A stretch of 18,500 nt of DNA from Cristatella mucedo (Eukaryota > Bryozoa > Phylactolaemata > Cristatellidae), in the NCBI GenBank assembly GCA_009760855.2, contig WPIO01000152.1:320001-338500 (forward strand), written 5' to 3'. Below are positions 12,401 to 17,910 of this stretch, piece by piece (positions within the stretch are counted from its first letter, which is position 1; each line of letters starts with the position of its first letter). A program made the position numbers and the translations under genes. The notes below the pieces were generated by a model. It saw only the letters and a program-made list of their open reading frames with translations, did not search any database and was not told where the DNA came from.

Positions 12401-14235
12401 GAAGTCCTTCGCCTACGTACAAAATAGATAAATAAATAAGTATTATATATGCACATATAATTTACAGAAGAAATCTGACCATAATACGGTGTGTTTCATA
12501 AATTTAAATTAAATTACTAGCTGATTTCGCAGCCTTTTGCATAGCGGTAGAAGAACCTTCAAGGCTATCACCGCAGCTTGCAGTGGCAATAAAGAATCGC
12601 TTACCACAGGATTTGAAGCCACGACCTCGCGACCGAGGTCGCGAAAAGAAACCGCCTTGCATAGTGGGCCATCACTGCTCACCACGCAGGCAGCGCTATT
12701 GCAGCATATTCCACCTTATTAATTTCCTGGACGTTTACCCTGGCTAAGCTAGGCAGTAGCAGCGATGGGCCGCGCCTTTCTTAAATTGCAAAGTTGAACC
12801 AACCAGCTGAGCCAAAATACCTTACATGTCGCAGATGACAGCGACTAATTTTACTAGCCGCTTCACTAGGGAGACTACAGTTTTTGAAGGTGCAATTTTT
12901 ATGCAAGTTTCTGTGTGTCTCAACAGAGGCTGTGACAGGTACTGTTGACGCACTGACGGCTGTATTTGTGTTGAATAGCTTATGTCAATGCTATCCTATG
13001 CTTATTAAGAGTATAGCCACAATATTTTGATATTTTGCTGACGCATAAATTGACAGCACTGCAGCATTTTGAATCTTTCTTTGTCTCTTTCTCTGGTGCT
13101 TGCTACTCTAAGATTGAATTAAGCATTTCCTCGTTTTAGTTATCGTAAACATAAATGCCACTTTTAAATTGATATTTTATAGCTGCAGCACAACAGGATG
13201 GATCCGTGCAGACTTCAAACTTTGTGTATAATTACACGATAAACATCGAGCCTTCAGACGAAGATCTTTCCGTAAGTCTGTGCGTGCTGCTGCCTCTGTC
13301 TGCTTAAAATTGCTATGATCGTAGTAGTAATTAACAGCTCTTTTTAAACTTTCTGAAAGCAGAAGATGAAGGTGTCTTGGGACTACCAACAAGGATCGCT
13401 GTCATCAGACGCCGCGGGCTTCAACATTGCTTACAAGAAGCAAAGCGAACAGAAAGAAAGCTCAATCAGTGCTCCTCTGGGGTCAAAGGATGCCACGATT
13501 ACAAGTACGTGTCCAATAGAGTAACTGAGATCGGAGCTTTTAAAGCAACCCCAAGTTAAGTCATCCTTTTAAGAAAGGTAGCAAATTTTTGTTGGTAGAC
13601 CTGGAGCCAGCCGATTACCTGTATAAGTTTTCGGAAAGACTGAGAGATGGTACGACAGGCTTCTCTACACCATGGTTTGAAGCTACCGAGCCAGATATAA
13701 ATTTCTTCTACACGATTGATACCCAGCGTGACGCAACTGGGGTGAGTAAACCAGGCTCAGAAGCCAGAGGTAAACAGGGTTCATTCGATATGTTAGAATA
13801 GATCAGATACAGGCACGCGGGTGTTTCATCTAGGAGGGCAAGGCCCGCACGATTTTCAGGTTGGGGAAAGACCGACAATAAGTGATAAAGTACCGTGAAA
13901 AATTATAGTATTTATTTAACACGAACTCGGCCGTTACCTATTGAGTAGAAACAGGACATAGTTTTGCCTTTGGTGACATTCGAGTGGCTAAAGATTGGTC
14001 GGCGGCCCGGATCGATGCTCGACTAAGGTTGGGAGTGGGGGTCAAATGCTCTCTCTACGCCATGGCTCAGCCACTGCAATAAAGAATGACGTACGTGATT
14101 TGGACCATTAAAGTAAGATGACTATAATAAGCACAGACACAGAGCTTGAGTGCAAAACATTATCGAAATAAAAAAAAGGGGATGGAAGGAGCTAGAGGAC
14201 GAGAGAGAATGTGATACAGATATAGTTGGTAGTGC

Positions 14236-14306
<71 letters not shown>

Positions 14307-14336
14307 GCGCGCGCACACACATATATAAATATATGA

Positions 14337-14380
<44 letters not shown>

Positions 14381-16270
14381 TAGTTGCCAGTTGGGTTCTC
14401 GAGTAGCCACCGAACTTTTGTTCTCAATTTTAGCAACCAATCCAGGCTCTACATCACACAGCACAGGCCTCTTATAAACTTCAATTTAAACTCAAATTTT
14501 GCCGTAATTTTAAAATTAAAATTCACAATAAAATTCAAAAACTTAATTTAGATACCACGCTGATATTGTGTGTGCCGCTAGAAGGACAAGGTTAGGCTGG
14601 CCATATGAAGGAACACAGTATTTCGTGCACACTGCTATTTCCATTAGTATCAATATATGCCGGCTGCTTTTTACAGGAGAGAAAAGCATTACTTAAGATA
14701 ACCACCATCGACGGTAGAGACATTGTTTGCAATTGCAACCCATCGAATCAAAGGACAGCCACGCGTGGCTCAGTTTCTTTCAGCTGTTGTTGTTCTGATC
14801 CTGTCAAGGGTTTTAAATCCATGTTTGATGCAACGGAACACGTAAACAAGTTATAAAATTGGTTTGCGGGCCTATACGTAATCGTACTTATCTAAAGTGC
14901 AATTCTGTCTACATCAAGTTAGAAATGGATGAGTGGGCATGATGCACTGTTTCTTGCATGATTTTATAGAGTCTAGTTTTGTCTTCTGTTGCAGTTCAAT
15001 GTACAATGGGATTTGCCAACAGTGGCTTTCTCAGACGTTACTGGCTTTAACATAGAGTACAGACCTAAAGGTACAGCAACCAGTATCAAGCACAACGTCG
15101 ATGCAGAGACATATTCACATCGGTTACCCATGACCAGTGTCAAACCGGGCTATGATTACGAAGTTCGTGTCCAGGTAATTCACTGTCACCTTCACTGTCA
15201 CTTGCTGTTATGCAGTGGTATTTCTAAAAGAAATTACTAATGCCCACCTGCATTCACACACGTGTACCAAGTTAATCGGTATCTTATGATGTCATGCACT
15301 TGTTCAACTCAATCAATTTCTCATTTTCTCTTTGTTCTTCCTCCACCTCCACGTAATTCCTTCCTCTCTTCTCCTCTGCCGACCCTTTCTCATACTCATC
15401 TTCCTCTCATCCTTCCTCTGCCCCCTTCTCACTCTCACTATCTGTCTGTCTGCATGTCTGTCTGTCTCTCATTCAGATATAGGTGGCTGCTAGTAACCAG
15501 CTTTTCCTATGCAGGTTGCCACACCAGATGGAGTCGGAGCTCAGACACCTTGGGTGCCACTGGGCAGGCACATTGCACAAAGGACTACCACTGCAGCCGC
15601 GACCAAAGCTCCGCCTGCCAGCAGCACCGCCTCTCGAAGTGGCACAAGCAGCATGGGATCGACCAGTGGCCAAGGAGGTGGAAGCAGTGGCCAAGGAGGT
15701 GGAAGCAGTGGCCAAGGAGGTGGAAGCAGTGGCCAAGGAGGTGGAAGCAGTGGCCAAGGAGGTGGAGGCAGTGGCCAAGGAGGCATAGGAATTGGCCAAG
15801 GAGGAGGAGGCAGTGGCCAAGGAGGTGGAAGCATTGGCCAAGGAGGTGGAAGCAGTGGCCAAGGAGGTGGAAGCAGTGGCCAAGGAGGTGGAAGCAGTGG
15901 CCAAGGAGGTGGAGGCAGTGGCCAAGGAGGCATAGGAATTGGTCAAGGAGGCGGAGTCAGTGGCCAAGGAGGTGGAGGCAGTGGCCAAGGAGGCGGAAGC
16001 ATTGGCCAAGGAGGCGGAGGCAGTGGCCAAGGAGGCGGAGGCAGTGGCCAAGGTATCAGAGGGACTGCTAACCAGGGATCGAGCAGTGCTAGACCAGGAG
16101 CTGACAATGCAGGCAGCACTGGAACAGACAGAGTAGCATCAGGAGGTGGAGGCAACAGTGGAGCCGGTAGAGGCACAACTGGAGGGGCAGGAGAAGCCAG
16201 CAGCAGTGCAGCTGGTCCGAGAAGCAATCCTGGCACTGGAGCAGTTAGTCTGCAGCGACTCACACCTGTG
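2791..16270 (+). CDS. Secreted protein with two FN3 domains and a Gly/Gln/Ser heptapeptide array (six-exon model)
   Basis: Proposed joins: 2791-2881, 13183-13271, 13363-13504, 13599-13741, 14995-15174, 15515-16270. The total is 1401 bases, 467 codons, with matching phases at every junction and no stop. Residues 1 to about 28 form a signal peptide. Residues about 40-135 and 138-230 are FN3 domains: W66 and W160 in strand B, a G-F-N-I-x-Y strand C in both (79-84 and 172-177), and Leu/Pro/Tyr before strand F (L109, P111, Y114, Y116; L199, P206, Y208, Y210). Residues 231-265 are a Ser/Thr/Ala linker, 266-395 the heptapeptide array and 396-467 a Gly/Ser/Ala tail. The mature part has no cysteine and no membrane segment is seen. 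An extracellular structural or adhesive role is inferred from architecture. The weakest point is the 10.3-kb jump from exon 1 to exon 2. The 3' end is unresolved. Confidence 0.6.
3190..3505 (+). repeat. Polypyrimidine tract (CT)n/(TCTG)n
   Basis: About 310 bases almost wholly of C and T with periodic G: (TCTG)n at 3300-3320, a pure (CT)n run at 3322-3379, another at about 3395-3431, then mixed CT/TCTG units to 3505. Long Leu/Ser frames on the + strand and the Arg/Glu frame on the - strand are products of the repeat and not genes. Confidence 0.95.
3510..3900. other. Intron sequence, no gene recognised
   Basis: The open frame continuing out of the CT tract to 3709 has possible acceptor sites (CTACAG at about 3533-3538, TTTTACAG at about 3562-3569) but no donor before its stop and no domain. 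Nothing further was seen. Confidence 0.35.
3912..4047 (-). CDS. Weak candidate first exon on the - strand
   Basis: On the - strand an ATG at 4047 has a strong context (CAGCATGGCG: A at -3, G at +4) and an open frame of 45 codons plus one base to a consensus donor GTGAGC starting at 3911. The peptide starts M-A-A-S-H-A-M-A-I-I-I-I and continues as Ala/Ser/Arg-rich, probably helical sequence. No acceptor exon was found downstream on that strand and no family is recognised. It lies antisense inside intron 1. It is listed only because start context and donor coincide. Confidence 0.15.
4050..5028. other. G/C-richer intron segment, no gene recognised
   Basis: This segment is richer in G/C than its surroundings and carries open frames of 103, 142 and 69 codons (4272-4583, 4573-5001, 4815-5024). 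CCAAT-type words occur in both directions (ATTGGC near 4175 and 4513). The frame at 4815 has a good start context (A at -3, G at +4) and a charged Glu/Lys/Arg-rich peptide, but no adequate splice donor follows. It could be an alternative promoter or an unrecognised repeat. Confidence 0.3.
5029..5052. repeat. Perfect 12-bp tandem duplication
   Basis: TGGCCACATGCC occurs twice with no gap (5029-5040 and 5041-5052). Confidence 0.9.
5053..5740. other. Intron sequence, no gene recognised
   Basis: Mixed sequence with a short tandem duplication of GGCTGCAGT at 5177-5195. Open frames at 5590-5886 (-) and 5600-5830 (+) overlap each other, lack domains, and run into repeat-like sequence at 5747-5852. 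Confidence 0.35.
5747..5852. repeat. Pair of 18-bp direct repeats, pogo-end-like
   Basis: CGGCAATGTGGACACCTG (5747-5764) and CGGCAATGCAGACACCTG (5835-5852) are 88 bases apart and match at 16 of 18 positions. A weaker related word with AGACACAG lies between them near 5791. Words of the type ATGCGGACACC, spaced tens of bases apart, are familiar near the ends of some pogo-like transposons, so this may be the end of a second element beside the MITE at 5873. No terminal repeat partner was found. Confidence 0.4.
5873..6473. mobile_element. pogo/Tigger-like MITE, 601 bp
   Basis: The left end begins CAGTCGTCCCCCATTTATCG and the right end, read on the other strand, begins CAGTCGTCCCTCGCCACTTC. They share an inverted 12-base terminus with one mismatch. 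A TA duplication flanks the element on both sides (5871-5872 and 6474-6475), as for Tc1/mariner-superfamily insertion. Just inside the left end TTATCGC (about 5888-5894) and GCGATAA (about 5918-5924) form a subterminal inverted pair. No transposase frame is present, so it is a non-autonomous element moved by a transposase from elsewhere. The open frames at 6050-6304 and 6178-6441 lie inside it and are not genes. Confidence 0.8.
6476..7380. other. Intron sequence, no gene recognised
   Basis: No open frame of note in any of the six frames and no recognised element, apart from the 19-bp direct repeat at 6892-6947. It may include older 5' sequence of the LINE relic that starts to be readable near 7385-7590. 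Confidence 0.4.
6892..6947. repeat. Perfect 19-bp direct repeat, 37-bp spacing
   Basis: CTGTCTTTCTCAGCTGTGG occurs at 6892-6910 and again at 6929-6947, with a 18-base unrelated spacer. It may be a local duplication. Confidence 0.9.
7588..8256 (+). pseudogene. LINE relic (copy 2): reverse-transcriptase C-terminus, interrupted by a SINE
   Basis: From about 7591 the + strand reads as the conserved tail of CR1/L2/Jockey-type reverse transcriptases: H-W-L-P-I-K, stop, H-I-D-F-K-T-L-T-L-T-F, then V-P-A-F-L-S-D. After a frame change come L-K-S-Y-G-D-H-V-F-S-S and A-W-S-S-I-L, then D-L-K-R and, one base out of frame, L-K-T-H-Q-F near 7876-7890. These are the usual WLP-x3-RIDFK, YGDRxFS, LWNSLP and FKRxLKTHLF landmarks. 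SINE copy B follows at 7914-8078. The block ending P-R-K-R-F-N-H-L-T-V-L at 8180-8213 and the T/A-rich tail to about 8256 match copies 1 and 3. Stops and frameshifts show it is dead. A possible earlier piece, I-S-N-N-A-K-I-R-F-R-S, lies at about 7399-7431. Confidence 0.75.
7914..8078 (+). mobile_element. tRNA-derived SINE, copy B, inside a LINE relic
   Basis: The head has an A box that fits the consensus TRGYNNARNNG (TAGCACAGGAG, 7920-7930) and a B-box-like GTTGAAGTC near 7964. The body aligns with copy C over the words GCGAT-CTTTAT, GCTG-GTGATAG and CTCTTTTGCCACTA, and ends in AAATCAGCTAAG. ATCCTTTATCGCC is duplicated inside it (7985-7997 and 8005-8017, 20-base period). The open frame 7962-8216 is a shadow across the SINE and the LINE tail. 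Confidence 0.65.
8257..8759. other. A/T-rich intron sequence between two LINE relics
   Basis: No gene is seen. It has a short (TA)n run near 8661-8676 and otherwise A/T-rich sequence lying between two LINE relics that converge on it. Confidence 0.4.
8760..9290 (-). pseudogene. LINE relic (copy 3): reverse-transcriptase C-terminus and 3' end
   Basis: On the - strand, about 9170 down to 9045 reads N-Y-L-K-Y-F-G-D-C-V-F-S-S-Y-D-P-K-A-W-N-S-L, then S-L-T-F-P-D-L-K-R-N, stop, K-C-F. This fits the YGDRxFSxxAPxLWNSLP...F-x-LKRxLKTHLF landmarks of CR1/L2/Jockey-type reverse transcriptases. An open frame then runs from 9003 to 8797 and ends C-S-K-C-K-V-P-R-K-R-L-S-S-L-R-A-L, stop. This links the conserved reverse-transcriptase tail to the 3' block shared with copies 1 and 2. 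The frame is broken by stops near 9195 and 9051. Readable similarity fades above about 9290. Confidence 0.7.
9385..9590 (-). mobile_element. Possible SINE, copy E (weak)
   Basis: On the - strand the head begins CAGTGGCTGAGCCA, identical over 14 bases to the head at 14063-14076. A B-box-like GTTCAAATG lies near 9500. A 30-base segment is duplicated in the head (TTGTTGGTCTTGCCC at 9511-9525 and TTGTTGGTCTTACCC at 9541-9555). The body (GCGATCACTACTC, then a G/C-rich part and a GGTAGCGGTCT-like word) only loosely follows copies A-C. Confidence 0.35.
9591..12518. other. Long intron stretch, nothing recognised
   Basis: Almost 3 kb with only short open frames (9991-10260, 11432-11644, 12187-12435 and overlaps), none with a domain or paired splice sites. 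No relic of the LINE family and no clear SINE body were seen. It is probably old, unrecognisable repeat or plain intron. Confidence 0.4.
12519..12695 (-). mobile_element. tRNA-derived SINE, copy C
   Basis: On the - strand, a tRNA-like head leads to GGTCGTGGCTTCAAATCC (B box, around 12615-12632). The body matches copy B closely from GCGATTCTTTATTGCC through GGTGATAGCC to TTCTACCGCTAT, and ends in AAATCAGCTAG, the same terminal word as copies A and B. The head contains a perfect 8-base inverted repeat, TCGCGACC-GA-GGTCGCGA, near 12628-12646. The open frame 12537-12722 is a shadow. Confidence 0.6.
12696..13182. other. 3' end of intron 1, no gene recognised
   Basis: A/T-rich intron sequence leading to the acceptor at 13181-13182. 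No FN3-like segment that could precede exon 2 was found here. Confidence 0.45.
13183..13271 (+). CDS. Exon 2: mature N-terminus and first strand of FN3 domain 1
   Basis: The acceptor is TATTTTATAG ending at 13182 and the donor is the perfect consensus GTAAGT at 13272. Two leading bases complete the split codon from exon 1, then A-A-Q-Q-D-G-S and a stretch S-N-F-V-Y-N-Y-T-I-N-I-E-P follow, which fits the linker and strand A of an FN3 domain. The same pattern (N-F-F-Y-T-I-D) recurs before domain 2 at the end of exon 4. A second acceptor, CTGCAG ending at 13188, would drop two codons and keep the frame. A frame on the - strand (13177-13392) is a shadow. Confidence 0.65.
13363..13504 (+). CDS. 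Exon 3: FN3 domain 1, strands B to D
   Basis: The acceptor is a pyrimidine-rich run ending AAAGCAG at 13362 and the donor is GTACGT at 13505. The exon is 142 bases, entering in phase 0 and leaving in phase 1. It reads K-M-K-V-S-W-D-Y (core Trp), then A-A-G-F-N-I-A-Y-K-K, the strand C signature of FN3, then a Ser-rich loop and D-A-T-I-T. A tandem acceptor (CAG-AAG) allows loss of one Lys. Confidence 0.8.
13599..13741 (+). CDS. Exon 4: end of FN3 domain 1 and first strand of domain 2
   Basis: The acceptor is TTGTTGGTAG ending at 13598 and the donor is GTGAGT at 13742. The phase-1 join to exon 3 makes AAC (Asn), so the spliced protein reads T-I-T-N-L-E-P-A-D-Y-L-Y, the expected Leu-Pro-Tyr run into FN3 strand F. 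It continues R-D-G-T-T-G-F-S-T-P-W (the F-G loop and strand G). The last part, D-I-N-F-F-Y-T-I-D, is strand A of domain 2. The exon leaves in phase 0. Confidence 0.8.
13990..14076 (-). mobile_element. Possible SINE head, copy D (weak)
   Basis: On the - strand, CAGTGGCTGAGCCATGGCG is followed by an A-box-like TGGCGTAGAGAG and, about 48 bases on, a B-box-like ATCGATCC. The first 14 bases equal the head at 9573-9586. The expected body below 13990 is not clear. Confidence 0.35.
14239..14378. repeat. Compound microsatellite (CA)n(CG)n(TA)n
   Basis: (AC)n runs from 14239 to 14304, then a short (GC)n at 14305-14313, a few CA units to 14320, imperfect TA-rich sequence, and pure (TA)n at 14341-14378. 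The Val/Cys, Thr/His and Ile/Tyr open frames over it are artefacts. Confidence 0.98.
14995..15174 (+). CDS. Exon 5: FN3 domain 2, strands B to F
   Basis: The acceptor is TTCTGTTGCAG ending at 14994 and the donor is GTAATT at 15175. It is exactly 60 codons, phase 0 at both ends. It reads F-N-V-Q-W-D-L-P (core Trp), V-T-G-F-N-I-E-Y-R-P (strand C), then L-P-M-T-S-V-K-P-G-Y-D-Y-E-V-R-V (strands E and F). Almost a complete FN3 domain in one exon, whereas domain 1 has an extra intron before strand E. Confidence 0.85.
15175..15514 (+). other. Intron 5 with a long pyrimidine-rich tract
   Basis: A 340-base intron. From about 15318 to 15478 it is mostly C/T, including TCTG units, and leads to an acceptor CTTTTCCTATGCAG ending at 15514. 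Open frames at 15262-16071 and 15473-16051 that cross it are shadows. Confidence 0.7.
15515..16270 (+). CDS. Exon 6: last FN3 strand, linker, heptapeptide array, Gly/Ser tail
   Basis: This 252-codon exon enters in phase 0 with V-A-T-P-D-G-V-G-A-Q-T-P-W, which finishes FN3 domain 2 (strand G). A Thr/Ala/Ser/Pro linker, likely O-glycosylated, covers about 35 residues. The heptapeptide array follows (residues 266-395 of the model), then a Gly/Ser/Ala/Thr tail with scattered Arg and Asp and no Cys. A donor-like GTAAGA stands at 16271. If it is not used, the frame ends five codons later at TAA (16283-16285), making this the last exon. The array is open in several frames on both strands because its 21-base unit has no stops; the + frame given is supported by the FN3 sequence before it. 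Confidence 0.8.
15665..16054 (+). repeat. 21-bp coding minisatellite, 18 full units and a partial
   Basis: The unit is AGTGGCCAAGGAGGTGGAAG plus C, coding S-G-Q-G-G-G-S. Position 1 varies S/I, position 6 G/I, and position 7 S/G/V. From 15665 to 16042 is exactly 18 x 21 bases without an indel; a partial S-G-Q-G follows to 16054. The order G, I-G, I (units 5-7) recurs at units 12-14, pointing to a block duplication of about seven units. Confidence 0.97.
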
Positions 16271-16633
16271 GTAAGATTTTGCTAATTTTTAAACCTGGCT
16301 TAGATCTGATTGCTGTAGAACTGCTCCCACTGGAACATGCTCCACAGAATGCAAATTTATGCCGACATCCCATAACAGTGTTTACAAATGCACTATATCC
16401 ATTAGCATCCTACAATCTCTAGATGTATCCAAAGCACTTGCTTCCATAGCTACGTTTCTGATGCTTCACTATGCCGGCCGGCAAGCTTACCTACTGAATT
16501 ACACACCGATCACCACACTCATTCCTAAGCACCTGCTCGGTGTCTGCCAACATCAAAGAGAGCACAAGACACACAGGAGCAACCAATGTTCAGTGATGCT
16601 GCCATGAGCGATCTATGTTTTTTTACTTCCTAG
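16271..16633 (+). other. Intron 6 or 3' untranslated region
   Basis: If the GTAAGA at 16271 is a donor this is intron; if not, it follows the stop at 16285. An open frame at 16359-16607 has no domain. A further in-phase acceptor, CTCCACAG ending at 16346, opens only 24 codons. Confidence 0.4.
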
Positions 16634-16702
16634 CCCATAAGGCTATATACACAACCAAAACATTTCAGACCCAATCATAGCTATCAGGATGGAGGCCTCT
16701 AA
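16634..16702 (+). CDS. Candidate last exon, option 1
   Basis: A strong pyrimidine tract and acceptor (GTTTTTTTTACTTCCTAG, ending at 16633) is followed in phase 0 by 22 codons and TAA. The peptide is basic and polar, ending Y-Q-D-G-G-L. A cluster of AATAAA words lies about 290 bases downstream in the tetranucleotide tract and could serve polyadenylation. Nothing in the peptide confirms it. Confidence 0.3.
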   Translation, partial: PIRLYTQPKHFRPNHSYQDGGL

Positions 16703-17652
16703 GGTGACCATGAATCATATCCACAGTACACTGGTTCAAGTAAATATTGTAATGCAAATGTAGAGTTATCCACTATTCAGTGCAATCAATTGCACGGATG
16801 ACACAGCAGCGATTTTATCATCATAGCAAAAAAATACTATCACTGGCACACAGCATGTGACATCTATATCTGATAATTAATAATTTCTTAATTTTGTCGG
16901 CATTCTCACATGCGGTGTTTATTTTAGAAGCAAACTTTGCTTGAAAACTAGAGGCATTATTTATCCGTGTTATCTGCTGGCACATCAAAATAAATAAATA
17001 AAAATAAAGCAAATAAATAAATAAATAAGCAAATAAAGCAGACCTCACCTGCATTCATACTCTCCGGAAGCATACGCTTTCGAAGCACATACACACTTTT
17101 TAAAGAAATTTTTATGTAGAACACCGGTCATTGCTGTCCAAAACAAAGTCGTCGCCAGTTCTTTATTCTCAAGCAACTTGTCAGCATTTTTAAAAATGTC
17201 CAAATTTGGGCTTCATTCAAAATCACTTGATGCTTCAAGAAATGAAGCCACTGGGAAAGCTTCAGATAGTGGAGCTAGTTACCTAAATTTACAGTACTAT
17301 ACCAGACAGCTGCTTGCTGCACGATTCATTTTAGCTTTCTTGGTTTATTGTTTTCATTATCAGGAGGGCACTTATTATCTTGCTATTGATTAATTGCAGG
17401 AACCAGTTTAATTTTTTGCATCAATCGTATAAAAAAAAGGAGAATCTGGTTTCCTAAAGCATAGGATAACTGCATGAACCATGATCATGTGATATGAACA
17501 ATCTCCTTCCATCATGTCCAAATACATAAACAGTAATTATTTGAAAGAGGTAATACAATGAGAAAGTGTACTCTATTCTCTTGTAATGGGAATCGTATTC
17601 GTCATTCCGATGAGTGGTCGTCCTTGTAAACTTAGCAGTGTCACTGATGCAG
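16703..17652. other. No gene recognised
   Basis: A/T-rich sequence. An open frame at 17178-17393 has a hydrophobic stretch near its end, but the acceptor before it (TTGTCAG at about 17174-17180) would meet a stop at once in the phase required by exon 6. Frames on the - strand at 16821-17054 come from the A/T repeat. Confidence 0.35.
16987..17038. repeat. Imperfect (AAAT)n tract
   Basis: Repeated AAAT/AAATAAAG units with several AATAAA words on the + strand. It may be the tail of an old retroposon or a simple repeat; the AATAAA words could act as polyadenylation signals. Confidence 0.85.
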
Positions 17653-17910
17653 AACTCCGACTTCTTGAGTTCAAATCCAACTGGCAGTGAAATCCTTCAA
17701 GAAACTAAGTGGTTAGTCAGCATTGCCCACATGGCATCTGAGGTGAGACAGAAACCAGAAAGTGGCTCTAAAATTCACCAGAAGATCTTGGAAGTCACGT
17801 CCACCTGTCTGAATGATTTATTAGATCAAATTCACTCTATACCTTTTCTATTGCTTACCGAAAATAAAAAAGCTACAAAGAAAAAGCCTGTGAAAAAGTC
17901 TGGAAACTAA
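17653..17910 (+). CDS. Candidate last exon, option 2
   Basis: The acceptor CACTGATGCAG ending at 17652 is in the phase left by exon 6, and 85 codons follow to TAA at 17908-17910. The peptide looks protein-like: a helical, Leu/Ile/Val-patterned middle and a Lys-rich end (K-K-K-P-V-K-K-S-G-N). A donor-like GTGAGA at 17743 could end an exon after 30 codons instead. Against it, the first bases include a perfect B-box word (GTTCAAATC near 17669-17677), so part may be a SINE head. It may also belong to another gene. Confidence 0.3.
   Translation, partial: NSDFLSSNPTGSEILQETKWLVSIAHMASEVRQKPESGSKIHQKILEVTSTCLNDLLDQIHSIPFLLLTENKKATKKKPVKKSGN

Larger units (their letters stand above)
2882..13182 (+). 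other. Proposed intron 1 (10.3 kb)
   Basis: This is the space between the donor GTACGT at 2882 and the acceptor TTTTATAG ending at 13182. It holds a polypyrimidine tract, a pogo-like MITE, two LINE relics, and two clear and one weaker SINE copies. No FN3-like exon was seen inside it. Other introns in the gene are 91, 94, 1253 and 340 bases, so this one is unusually long, as first introns often are. Confidence 0.5.
13742..14994 (+). other. Intron 4
   Basis: This 1253-base intron holds a possible SINE head (13990-14076, - strand) and the second compound microsatellite. An open frame at 14605-14856 after a TTTTTACAG acceptor is in phase, but its inclusion would break FN3 domain 2 between strands A and B, so I leave it as intron. 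Confidence 0.6.

Noticed and set aside
14605-14856. In-phase exon-like frame after a TTTTTACAG acceptor in intron 4
   Set aside because: Including it would separate strands A and B of FN3 domain 2, has no good donor, and the direct exon 4 to exon 5 join mirrors domain 1.
15473-16071. Long open frames over the heptapeptide array in other frames and on the - strand (up to 192 residues in this span, Ala/Ser/Thr- or Pro/Trp-rich)
   Set aside because: A 21-base unit without stop codons opens several frames by construction; only the Gly/Gln/Ser frame continues the FN3 domain in phase.
17178-17393. Membrane-like terminal exon of the FN3 gene
   Set aside because: In the phase required by exon 6, the acceptor leads straight into a stop; the hydrophobic run is short and contains His and Tyr.
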